The translations under genes were made by a program, and so were the position numbers. Source: Oscheius tipulae (Eukaryota > Nematoda > Chromadorea > Rhabditida > Rhabditidae). Taken from it: DNA of 64,000 bases. Location: positions 2,294,001 through 2,358,000 of the forward strand of contig JASJZH010000001.1 in assembly GCA_037178975.1 (NCBI GenBank). Reading direction: 5' to 3'. Shown in pieces: positions 11,503 through 20,869 of this stretch; positions within the stretch are counted from its first letter, which is position 1; each line of letters starts with the position of its first letter. The notes beneath the pieces are model-generated. The model was given only the letters and a program-made list of their open reading frames with translations. It was not told the origin of the DNA and did no database searches.

Positions 11503-12511
11503 CAGAACTTAATAAACGAAAGGACTGACGCCCTGCGGAAACAGACAATTTCCGGATGGGATCTCCCCTTTCTGTCGTCATGATCAGACTCCGCTCTGCT
11601 ACTGCTCGAACAGAGGGGAAGGGACTGCGTCAATCGGGTAGGAGCTAAAGTGGGGGCTTCTATTATTGGGCTAGCTTGTTTTGAATTGTGCGACGATCAT
11701 GTAGAGATCATTATGATTGTCTCTCTAACTCTCTGTCTCAGCCCGAAACTAGACCAACCCGGTTGCCACCCATATCATTCACCTCGCCGGAAATTGAATT
11801 TCTTCATAGAAACAGCCGCCCCGAACCTACATTTCTTGTCCTAGCGTAGATTGTATGCACTCCTTGGCCCCTTTCCAATGCCGATTGAACAACTTAATTA
11901 TTGAGCTTTCAGATCTCATAAATGGATTTCACGTTTTGGTATTTGTCACAAGCTCAATGTAGATGTTGTTTACAAGGAGCATGCCATATACTGGAACTTA
12001 CAAGTTGCACCTCTGGACAATTTATGTGGTCATGACGGCAAGCTTGTAATGTTGAGGGAAGAAGATCTGAGGGAAGGCGAATTGTGAGATTGAGAGCCAT
12101 TAATCTATTCAGTTTGTAAGTGGGGATCTGCTTACGTAGGAGATAACATTAACTTCGGTCTAATTTATTCAGAAAACAATGGGAACATCTACTTAGCCTC
12201 TGGCGAAGAAAGTTAGCACAATCGTGATTACGATTTAATGTGCCGAAATAACACCGATTGACTTTAAAAGTTTGGTAGTAATGAAACAGGGGTCGCAGGT
12301 CAGGGTGATTCGTGTAACTTTGTAGTATCACGGTCAGTTGCCCTCCCAATTGCTGTACCTGTATTTTGTTCGACTCATGTAAGTATAACATAATGGAGAT
12401 TGAAGAACATTCTCTCTCTTGCTGATTCATCCTATCGAAACCCTATCGATTTCTCTCAACTTTTTCGCTTCCCTGGACGCGGTCCAAAGCCCTCAAAAGC
12501 AAAGCTAGAAA
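11503..12511. other. Intergenic region between divergent genes
   Basis: Contains upstream sequence of the GPCR (minus) and of the coiled-coil gene (plus). A 93-codon open frame on the minus strand at 12149-12430 has no splice or promoter support and I do not call it a gene. Confidence 0.45.
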
Positions 12512-12519
12512 TATATAAG
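12512..12519 (+). promoter_or_regulatory. TATA box of the coiled-coil gene
   Basis: TATATAAG, 45 nt before the start codon of the next gene, a normal spacing for a short leader. Confidence 0.6.
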
Positions 12520-12563
12520 GCCATGACTCCACCACCCCTAATCATTCTCTTATCTGTTATCCA

Positions 12564-13860
12564 ATGGAGGCTCTCATGAACGGATTCGCAGCTGTCTTCG
12601 CCGGGGAGTGTGTCCAGGAAGAAGTCGAGTCGATGAAGAAGCTCCTCCGCATCCAGGAAGACGAGATTCTCGAGATCGTCACTCGTGAAAGGAAGACCCA
12701 GGCCAAGTACGATCAGCTCGTCTCTCAGAGACAGTCCGACGGTGCGTCAAGAGTCTGGAATTTCTTTTCGAAATGACTGGTTTTCAGTGCTTGAGCAGAA
12801 TGCTCTCTGGAAGGCTGCCAAGGAGGCCGATGAGCATGTTGAGAATCTGGAGGCTGAACTGAAAGATGTCCAGTTGAGCAAGGAGAAGCTGCTCGATGAG
12901 CTGTTCGCGGAGAGACGATTCTGGTGGAATGAGAGAGAGCACTACAAGGAGAAGCTTGAGATGAAAGAATTGGAACTGGCGGCTGCCTTGGAAAGAGAAG
13001 AGATCCGGAGGGAGGAGTATGAGACGGTGGCCGGGGAGAACAGTAAGTTTTTCTATTCATTGCTGTCTCTATGTCTCTGTCTTTCTGTAACCGCCTATTC
13101 TGTCTCTGAATTGAGCTACCCACAAGCTCTGTCAACTGAGATTGGTACTTAATCACCCATCCTTTCCAGACTCCCAGCTTCCAAGAGACGGTGTCCAGAC
13201 GGTAGTGGAAATGGCTGTCGAGGTCAAAAGACAGTTCGAATCTTTGGAAAAGGAACTAGAAGAGAAGACCTTTCAGCTAATCGACGCCCAGAAGGATTTC
13301 CAAGTGCTTGAGGAGGAGCTCGACGACTACAAAAACTACTGGCAGGAGAGAGGAGCCGAGCTGGAGCAGGAGAATGTCAATCTCCATGCCAAAGTTCAGT
13401 TCCTGGCCGACTCTGTGAGGTCTTGTCAGCAGGAGAGCGTCAAGAATGTCAAGGAACTCGCCGAAGCCAAGGAACTTGCCGAAAAGTACCATAGTGAGAT
13501 GACTTCCAAGATATATCTGGTCAAATTCCTGGAGCAGAGACTAGACGATATGGCCATGACGAAGGTGAAAGAGGGTGAGTAGACTTTTGACATAGTCACC
13601 TCCTTTTTCACACCGAGGGGATCGAACCCGGTTTATATGCTCGGAATTCTAGCCCAGAGCGCTAACCGCTGAGCTATGCGCACCACGGCGAAAAATAAAA
13701 AAAAATGGCGGTTTCCGACAAAAACTGATGTACAAAGCTCTAGCATCACTTTTCAGCCGATTCCATCCCAATCTGCGAAGTAAATGCCCACGAGGACATC
13801 ATCTCCGGCCCTCTGTTCGACAACGTGGACTTCTCAGGCTTCACTACCTTCTTCCACTAA
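12564..13860 (+). CDS. Coiled-coil protein, function unknown
   Basis: Four exons (12564-12741, 12788-13042, 13170-13574, 13757-13860), phases consistent, 313 residues. From about residue 18 to 275 the sequence is dominated by Glu/Lys heptads (for example ELKDVQLSKEKLLDEL and LEKELEEKTFQLIDAQ) broken only by a short DGVQTVV stretch. The last 34 residues are not coiled coil (PLFDNVDFSGFTTFFH). No signal peptide or membrane segment. This could be a cytoskeletal, centrosomal or synaptonemal-complex-like protein; coiled coils do not allow a choice. The third intron holds a tRNA-like element on the opposite strand. Confidence 0.8.
13611..13686 (-). repeat. tRNA-derived element in an intron
   Basis: On the minus strand the sequence has an A-box-like TAGCTCAGCGGTTAG and a good B-box GGGTTCGATCC. 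The T-stem pairs only partly and the acceptor ends do not pair. It is therefore more likely a tRNA pseudogene or the head of a SINE than a working tRNA. Confidence 0.45.
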
Positions 13861-14065
13861 ACCAATCACTTCTTCTTACACAAATTCCGTCTTCTTTTCT
13901 CAATAAACTACCCACCCAATTCTGCAGCATTCTCCGTCCTTTATAAGAGCCTGGAATTACAAACGTTTATTCAAGAAAAAGGGGCAAAACGATCAAACTT
14001 ACAGCAATATTAATATTTTCTCAAACTTTGGAAGAGGACATAAAACAGACCAAGGGACGGCAAGG

Positions 14066-15559
14066 TTAATGCTGAAAGTTCAAGGGGGGAAAAAGAAGAT
14101 TGGAGTTGAGGGAAGGGAAGAAGGAGCGCATCAGCGACTCGCTATTGTCGTCGCCTGCTCCTACTGGGCTGCCGACGACGTGATGATGGTGGTGGGGGAA
14201 GGAGGCTTGTCCCGCGGCGACCTGAAGACGTCTGTAGTTGTCGTGGTCGGGACGAGTCTTGCTGCTGCCGAAGCGCGTCTTGGCGAACGCGGCCACTGAG
14301 ATCGGCCTGTAGTCGGGCGAATGGTAGACGAACTTCTTGAATGGCTGAAAGCTTGTTTTGTACGAAGCACAAGTATTTATTGATTAGTCTGCTCAAATTA
14401 CAAACTCTCGCGTAAGACTTCGGCTGAGTATCCAACCTTCACATGATGTAGCATGTACGCAGTCAAACTGCAAGCAAAATGTCCCGCGTCATTCAATTCG
14501 TTGTGAACAGATCATACAATAGATCTTCTCCAGGCATTATAGAAGTGAACTAACAGCAAGTGTGAATTCGAAAAATAAGACAGGCTGCAAAACACCATGA
14601 ACAGGCTGTAAGATATTGCTGGCTCGATAGTAGCATGCCAAGAATCGCCCAACGACCAAAATTAGCTGCTGACTGGAGCAGCTGTTTGGATTTTTTTTTT
14701 TTTTTTTTTTTTTTTGCAAAATGTTGCAGGGAGCGAGAAAGTGGTACGATTGACAAGACCGCAAACGAATGAAAGCCTCACCTTGCCGATGGGAGAAGAA
14801 CTGAAGTCCGGATGAAGATCGACCAGATAAAGTACGAGCGGGGTGGTGTCTTCATTCTCGTAGTTGAAAGGGACTGAAAATTGGAGAAATTCACACGAAT
14901 ACACGAGTCTCTTGCCATTTTTAGCGTCTCCAGACAAGTAGATGTTCTGTACAAGGGCACTGACCATATTTCTCTGGACTGGGCGACTGCTCATGCTGCC
15001 CAAGGCGACCGGATTGTAACTAAAAGCCAACCTACATACACAACGAGAAAACCACGACTTACTTGTTGTCAGAGTTGACATCTCCGGTCCAGATGAGTGT
15101 GGGATTGGTCTCGCCGTGGAAAGTGTAAAAGACGGCACCGGGATTGATATAGAGCTTGATATCTGCAAATTGTGCGTAATTTACAGCTAAAAAAGTGATT
15201 TTACCTGGAGTTTTCATCAAAATGTCGGTGCAGATCATCGCTTCGGCCGCGGCAGTGAACAGCTTGTCCAAGACGGCTCCACGCATGTCCTTGAGGCAGA
15301 AATCGATCATGCGAATTTCTTCTCCTGGAATTTTTAGATCATTTTCATTAATATCAATAACAAACCTCTCTTAGGGTCGTTAATATCCCAGGTCTCCTGA
15401 TATTTCTGGGCCAACAAGCTGCCAAATTTGGCCATCATGAGCGACATCTAAAATTTGCAGATTTTAGGAGAATAAGAGCACGCTTACCCTACGTCTAGGC
15501 ATGTTATTGCGATAGAATCGAAAAAGGAAGGCGACAGCTTCCTTGATTTCGGTGTACAT
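14066..15559 (-). CDS. BTG/Tob family protein (FOG-3-like)
   Basis: Six exons (15559-15488, 15447-15366, 15324-15205, 15162-15063, 15019-14782, 14344-14066), phases consistent, 296 residues. The first 115 residues match the anti-proliferative BTG/Tob fold: MYTEIKEAVAFLFRFYRNN, then PRRRMSLMMAKFG, LLAQKYQETWDINDPKRGEE, and LYINPGAVFYTFHGE (the conserved Asp of the usual WIDP/VDP is Asn here). Family members bind CCR4-NOT deadenylase subunits and act on mRNA decay. In C. elegans the Tob protein FOG-3 drives sperm fate. The C-terminal 170 residues are specific to this gene and include a HHHHH run and basic patches. No BTG box B is obvious. The FOG-3 link is inference from the family and the MYTE start. 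Confidence 0.8.
14691..14715. repeat. Poly-T tract
   Basis: Twenty-five consecutive T residues on the plus strand (poly-A on the coding strand of the BTG/Tob gene) in that gene's last intron. It could be the tail of an old retroposed element or simple slippage. Confidence 0.8.
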
Positions 15560-15853
15560 CTTGAAGAGCACAGAAAAAACTGGCAAAGAATGGCACAGAA
15601 AGTGAACTACATCGCTAGGACACTGGCTGGACACCAGAAGGCTCCGTCTGGTGTTCTTTTTCCCGCACAAACCGCAACCGGTGGTAGGCGCCAAAATCAA
15701 ACGACCCAAATTATTTTTCTTCAAGTCCAGCCAGGGGCCGTGACATTTCTTGTCAATTTCTTATCAGTTTTCCCCCTTTTCGCTATAAAAGTGACCCTGA
15801 CAATCATAAATACAGAACGATTCAACAACCAGGTCATTTATTTGGCAAGTAAG

Positions 15854-16124
15854 TTAGGAAAACCTATCCGAATAGATTTTCCCTTCATAGCTAGTTCTAT
15901 AGACCACTTCAGTCGACACAGTTCGCCGTGGTACTGTTGGAATTACTGAAATTGGTCATTGAGCCAACAAATTAGTGGGTTTTACCTCTTTGGATGGTAG
16001 TACGACTCTGTGGCTCTTCCTGGATAGGAGGAAGCGCACCCTCCGGAACCTCAAAAGAGATTTGTGACAGATTAATGGAAGTATAGCCTGGCGGCTTGAG
16101 AAGAATCTCCGGCAACGAGACTGG
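15854..16124 (-). CDS. Small protein with PPGY motif, 5' end uncertain
   Basis: Two exons, 16124-15986 and 15945-15854, are open and join in phase 1 to a TAA stop, giving about 76 residues. They are rich in Pro, Ser and Thr, and PPGY near the start matches the WW-binding PPxY pattern. No membrane segment is visible. An ATG with a plausible open stretch lies upstream at about 16208, but linking it would need a 23-nt intron, which is too short, so the first exon is unresolved. Confidence 0.4.
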
Positions 16125-16209
16125 CTACTGGATGGGAGCTACGAAACCTCGTCATTAAAGGAAGGAGCCCCGGTCAGGCTGTTGGAGCGTAAGAAACTGA
16201 TAGTCATTG

Positions 16210-16837
16210 ATATTATGTCCAATAGAGGACCTATTAAAAGGTACAGTGATAAGAAGAGTTCGTCTTTCTGACGTATGGACAGCGAGTCAGAGTAGAGAGA
16301 GAGAGAGAACTGTTCTAATGACCTAACTTTAGGGAAGACTATCTTGAGTGCACGTGGGTAGTGTTCCCAGTTGAATCATCATTGCTGAAAAATTATACAG
16401 TCAGATATTGAACTTGTTGACTAAAGTATCAACAAAAACTTTAGAAATAAACAAAGAAAATTGTTTGTTTCTAACGTTTTGAAAATCATAGAGCTCTGGA
16501 AGGTGAGGCAATTTTCAAAGTGAGGGAGAGTCAATTGAGTTTTGTTGATTACAACCACATTACCGTTGCAGCCAACAAACAGTGATTCAATGAGGGAGGG
16601 GAGTGTGACTGTTACATTTGACAAAGTAACAGTGACTGTGTTATATAGTCCTGTCTTCCTGCTTCTCTATCTCTCTGTCCCTCTATCACCCTGGGTTTGT
16701 GTCTCGTTGTCTCCTCATCTCGAGCCCCCCCTGTTGTACCAGATGAATCACCTCGAGAGCTAAACAATGAAGAAACGACCCCACTATCAGTCATGAATCA
16801 CTCTTAATCTGTCCATAGCTTTAATTTGTACACAAGT
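16210..16837. other. No gene recognised
   Basis: Contains GAGAGA tracts and the imperfect CACTGT/ACAGTG repeats seen elsewhere in the window. No gene-like open frame with splice support. Confidence 0.45.
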
Positions 16838-17188
16838 TTATAAAACACCCGTTGAGATCAAAACAGCTAGTAGAATTATTCCAATCAATATGACTGTACT
16901 CGCTATCAAAACAGCTAACAACAATTTTTTGTGCATCGACTTATTGGAGATTTTCACAGGTCGATAACTGGGAAGGGTCACATTGAAAACAGCAATAGTC
17001 TTCTTTTCCGGTACGTCAGAGCCATAGGAATACCATTCGGGTCGGGTAGGATCAGTAGTTAGATAGTTCCATGACGTACCCAGGTAGTTAGGTGATTCGT
17101 GGGAAGGAATAGGGTGGGCAGAGTAACTGGTAGTTGGAATAACTGCAGTACATATTTCATAAGAGGTTATGGGCTGACCGCTAGCCAT
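16838..17188 (-). CDS. Small tail-anchored membrane protein
   Basis: Single exon, 116 residues from ATG at 17188. The first 85 residues are polar (Pro, Ser, Thr and Tyr rich, with repeated PTTSYS and PSY). They are followed by a basic step (KISNKSMHKK) and a 24-residue hydrophobic helix (LLLAVLIASTVILIGIILLA) that runs to the stop. This predicts C-terminal anchoring with a cytosolic N-terminus. A TATAAAG box on the minus strand lies near 17286. The architecture is like the gene at 7973-8376 but PPxY is absent and there is no intron. Confidence 0.65.
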   Translation of the reverse strand: MASGQPITSYEICTAVIPTTSYSAHPIPSHESPNYLGTSWNYLTTDPTRPEWYSYGSDVPEKKTIAVFNVTLPSYRPVKISNKSMHKKLLLAVLIASTVILIGIILLAVLISTGVL

Positions 17189-18174
17189 ATAGAAAATAGC
17201 GAACAAAGGAAGGCTTGATAGTGCTGGAAGCCTTCTTTAGATAGAAAGAAAGGGAGATAAGGGCGGAGGCGGTCAAATGACGCTTTATAGCCGAAGTGTA
17301 GGTCAATCTGTAACCAGAAAAAACTACCAATCTCGAAAAGTCTCCCTTGAAGGTACTGAGTCTTTTTAACGTCGGTTTGAATGGTTCTACAGGACCGGAT
17401 TAATTTTTTTCCTATGATGCCATGGCTAAAAGTGGTAAAACGGGGAGTGGATGAAGGTGAACCAAATGAATAGAGTTACAGGGACAGAGAGACTGGAACA
17501 GGACAGGCTGACAGGGACAAGAAGACAGGACAGAGGGACAGGGACAAGCTAACACTAACAGAAATCAACAAAACTAGCGCGGGCTACAGCTATCAAAACA
17601 GAAGACGTGAAAGCTTGCAAGGTCTTTGTTATATCTTTGGTACTTGTGGGTTTGTAGGTTAGTAGCCTTGAAAAAATAACTTCAGAGACCGTTTTTAACA
17701 GATGCAGTCTTCCCGGATTCTCTGACAGCCTCCACCAAGATCCAGTATCCAGCTTCGTCATGCTGCTTCCATTACTGCTCGTCCAGGCGGTTCCGCTCTC
17801 CTGAAAATTTCAAACAACAAACGACTTAAAGAGCTACTTCTGTCTATCTGTCCCTCTTTGTCGAAAAGTATTCCAGAGCTGGATCAGGGTACTCGTCCAC
17901 AGTGGCCCAAAAGATGGACTGTACCAAACACCGCTGTGGATCCATGGAGAAGCCTAAGGAGCCAGGACTCTATCTTTCGATGGCTACTAGCAAGTGACAG
18001 GTTCACAAAGCTTTTAGTCTTCTAGGAATCTCCTTTCCGTCTGTCTCTCCTCGCGCTAATAGAACATGCAACAGGAATGCCACAAGTACCAAAAATATAA
18101 CAAAGAATAACTTTGACAAAAGTTTTACTCAGGGACGCTCAAAGATCTACAAACCTGGGTGGGGCGTCTTCTTC
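17189..18174. other. Mostly non-coding, two weak exon candidates
   Basis: On the minus strand 17802-17555 is open after a good acceptor, and another open stretch lies near 17965-17870. They do not join in one frame and have no recognisable product. They could be a lost 3' exon pair or chance. GACAGG-type repeats lie near 17480-17545. Confidence 0.35.
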
Positions 18175-19419
18175 TTAGAGACGCTTGAGCAGATCCTCGA
18201 GCGAGTAGAGGATAATGAAGGAGGCACGAGAAGCAGTCACAGTGGCACAGCAGCTGTTCCTCTCGTGGCGATGGCGTCCGCAGAAGAGCTCGCCGTTGCG
18301 TTCCCATGGAGTAGCGAAGATCTCGGGCAGGGGGACACCAAGGGCCGAGAGCCATTTTCCAGTATCCGGGATGACCTGACCACCGAAACAACCGGCCACA
18401 GCATCCACAAAAGCGTCGGCCAGGACGAAACGGTCCGGAGAGCAGGGGAACCCGTCGTAGACGAGACCGACAGTCTTTTTGAGATGACGCATCGAGGCCA
18501 ACATGTACTGGTATTCCTGACGGAGACAAATGATGAAGCGACGACTCGACTCATCCACAATGTGGTACATGTTCTTCTCGCCCATGAAGAGACGGTTCAG
18601 ACGCTCCTCCTCGTCCTCCTGGTCGCCCTTGTAGAGGCCGACTTGGATTCCCTGCTTGGAAGCAATGGACGGCTCCGTGCGACCCAGAATCTCGACCAGC
18701 AGCTCACGCTGACTGAGCTGACAGTTGGCCACGTTGAGCGGTATGCGATGCGTCTCGTTCGAGTGGAAGATGGCGCGGCTGCGCTTGACTTCGTTGTCCA
18801 TAGTCCATGGGCCGACGAGGGTGGAGACACGATCCACGACGCCGTCACGAAGATTGAACTCGTTCATGGCAAATTCGGACATCATACAGACACCGTCCAC
18901 ATTGCCAAACGTCTGGACAGAGGCCAGCAGGAAGCGTAGACGCTGAATAAGTTCAGTCAGTCTCTGTCTCTATGTCTTTCTGTCTCTTAGTCTCACCCTG
19001 ATCTTCTCCCCGCATCCACCAGTCTGAGCCACGATAGTGTCTTCGACCATCTTCCGATCCTGCTCGTACTTCTCCTGAAGAGTCCTCTCCCATTCCTCCT
19101 CTTCCACCGGCTCGACCGGAACCCCCATGTGGTCCTCCTCGTCCCCGTCTTCCATCTCCAAAGGGCGAAAGTCCTGTCGACGCTGTTCAACGGCCCAGCT
19201 GCGTCCCTTCCTGTTGATCTTTGCGGCACGTTTGAGCGGAGGACTGGCCGGCTCGGAAAGATTGGCCATAGCACTCTGCTGCCAACCACCACGTTCGGTA
19301 GACGTCATAGCATTCCAGGCGTAGTTGAGCTCCTGCGGACTGGTCAGGCGGATCCCACCCTGACGGGTACAATGGTGCTGAGAGAAGAGCTGGAAGCCCC
19401 GTTTCGTGTCGTTGTTCAT
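18175..19419 (-). CDS. Maelstrom-like protein (HMG-like N-terminus plus MAEL domain)
   Basis: Two coding exons, 19419-18997 and 18942-18175 (396 residues), after a non-coding first exon that ends with a donor at about 19544. Residues 5-60 look like an HMG box (RGFQLFSQHH, TERGGWQQSAMAN), then a basic and acidic linker. The C-terminal 250 residues fit the MAEL domain, an RNase-H-like fold: GVVDRVSTLVGPW, the typical ETHRIPL, and a C-x3-H-x5-C cluster (CGRHRHERNSC) followed by a helix. Maelstrom acts in the piRNA pathway in animal germ cells (transposon silencing). The match is by motif order, since overall similarity cannot be scored here. An alternative is another HMG-type nuclear factor. Confidence 0.7.
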
Positions 19420-19620
19420 CTGGAATGTGATTGTTTAGACAGAGAGACAGAGAATGTCTGACAATGAGCAAACGACAGCAAATTCTAGTAGGACACCTGA
19501 CAGTGTTAGTAGCTCATTTTCAATGAAGTCACAGTTGAACTCACCGTAGAGAAGTCGAAGAAAAGTCCGTCCGTAAGCAGAAGTAGTCTAGAAGTGTCCT
19601 TCCAGTGTCGAGTAACTTTA

Positions 19621-19628
19621 CTTATATA
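19621..19628 (-). promoter_or_regulatory. TATA box of the Maelstrom-like gene
   Basis: TATATAAG on the minus strand, upstream of a short untranslated exon that is spliced to the ATG exon at 19419. Confidence 0.6.
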
Positions 19629-20869
19629 AGAGCTTTTTTTTAGCTTTTCGTAAAACAAACTTTGTTTCTGGACAATTATCAAAGTAGAAAGTTTTGCTGT
19701 AACTTCTAGTTTCTAGATTGTCAATTAGTCCTTCAATTCACTGGTTTTTCTTGGGAAAACTTTTGAAACGTGAAAATTTAATTCAAGAAGAGCTATTTAT
19801 GACACTGTCACTGTCGCTCTCTGTGATTTTGCTTCTAATATTCATAGATTTGCCTCCGAAAAACGATTACTCATAGCCCAAAATAGTGACCACATCCAGG
19901 TTTCTGACTAATACTGTTCTCATGGGCTGCTTCGTCATTCCATTCCCCCTATCACTGCGTTCTACCAAAAGACCATTCCTGGTCTTTCCCGTTACGTAAC
20001 AGCATTCCTTATCTCAGAACCGTAGCCTCACCAAACTAGATACTCTTCCAGGTCTTCACAATCGGACAAGGAGCTGTTCCCTCTACTTCCATCTGAAACA
20101 GGGTTACTCCATCCTCCTCAACATTTTCTTCACCCTCGACTACCAGATCAGCGTCTGTCTCTTAATCTAGTCCTGTCAGAATCCACATTAGAACTGATCG
20201 CAACCATCATAGACACCATCACGGAAGATGACCTATATCGCGAAAACTTTGAAAAACTCAAGAAGTTGCGTCCCAGTTGCGTTGGACGTTTGAACAAGTA
20301 CAGGTGTTTCCACTTTTCAAACTCCCCTGTCTCTTTGTCTAGATGCAGCTCTCGACGAGCTTTTTTCGATGCCGTCGGAAAACCAAAGTTATCTTCAAAG
20401 GCCACAGAGTTATGATGAAAAAATTTTCAAGCTTTGACACTTTTTGGGTCTCAGTTGTTTTTGGTAGTCCAGAGCTCTTTTCGGTTACATCTTCCGATTC
20501 TACCGATTCGATTTGGACAGGGCTGTGCAAGTGCTCAAAGTTGGTCACTATCGACATTATGACGACTCATGGCTCAGCGAGAACAAATCGCTGAGAAATA
20601 GGGACGTGCAAGTGTTCCTAATTTATCAAGGGCTACAGAACGGCGTTGTCAGAATTTTCAGATATGCTTTGTATCGGCCTCGGTGACTGAACAATTCTAA
20701 ATTTTATATTTTGAGCCGGTGCTCAAAATTTGAAACAACACCCAAATCACCATTTTCATTATTCATTCATGACCACAGTACTCAGTGCTACACCACATAG
20801 AACGGAGGTCTTCTTCAAGTTGTTCGTATACGCTCAGTCACTAGTAACTTCGGCTCAGTATCCAAGGAA
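19629..20869. other. Mostly non-coding, one weak open stretch
   Basis: On the plus strand about 20160-20302 reads as a protein-like segment (ITEDDLYRENFEKLKKLR) with a donor, and 20342-20430 can follow in phase and stops soon after. There is no start exon and no known domain. I see no other feature. Confidence 0.35.

Noticed and set aside
13611-13686. Functional tRNA gene on the minus strand
   Set aside because: B-box is good but acceptor and T-stems do not pair, so it is listed as a tRNA-derived element instead.
18265-18939. Long plus-strand open frame of 224 codons
   Set aside because: It is the antisense shadow of the GC-rich second exon of the Maelstrom-like gene; the minus-strand reading has the conserved motifs.
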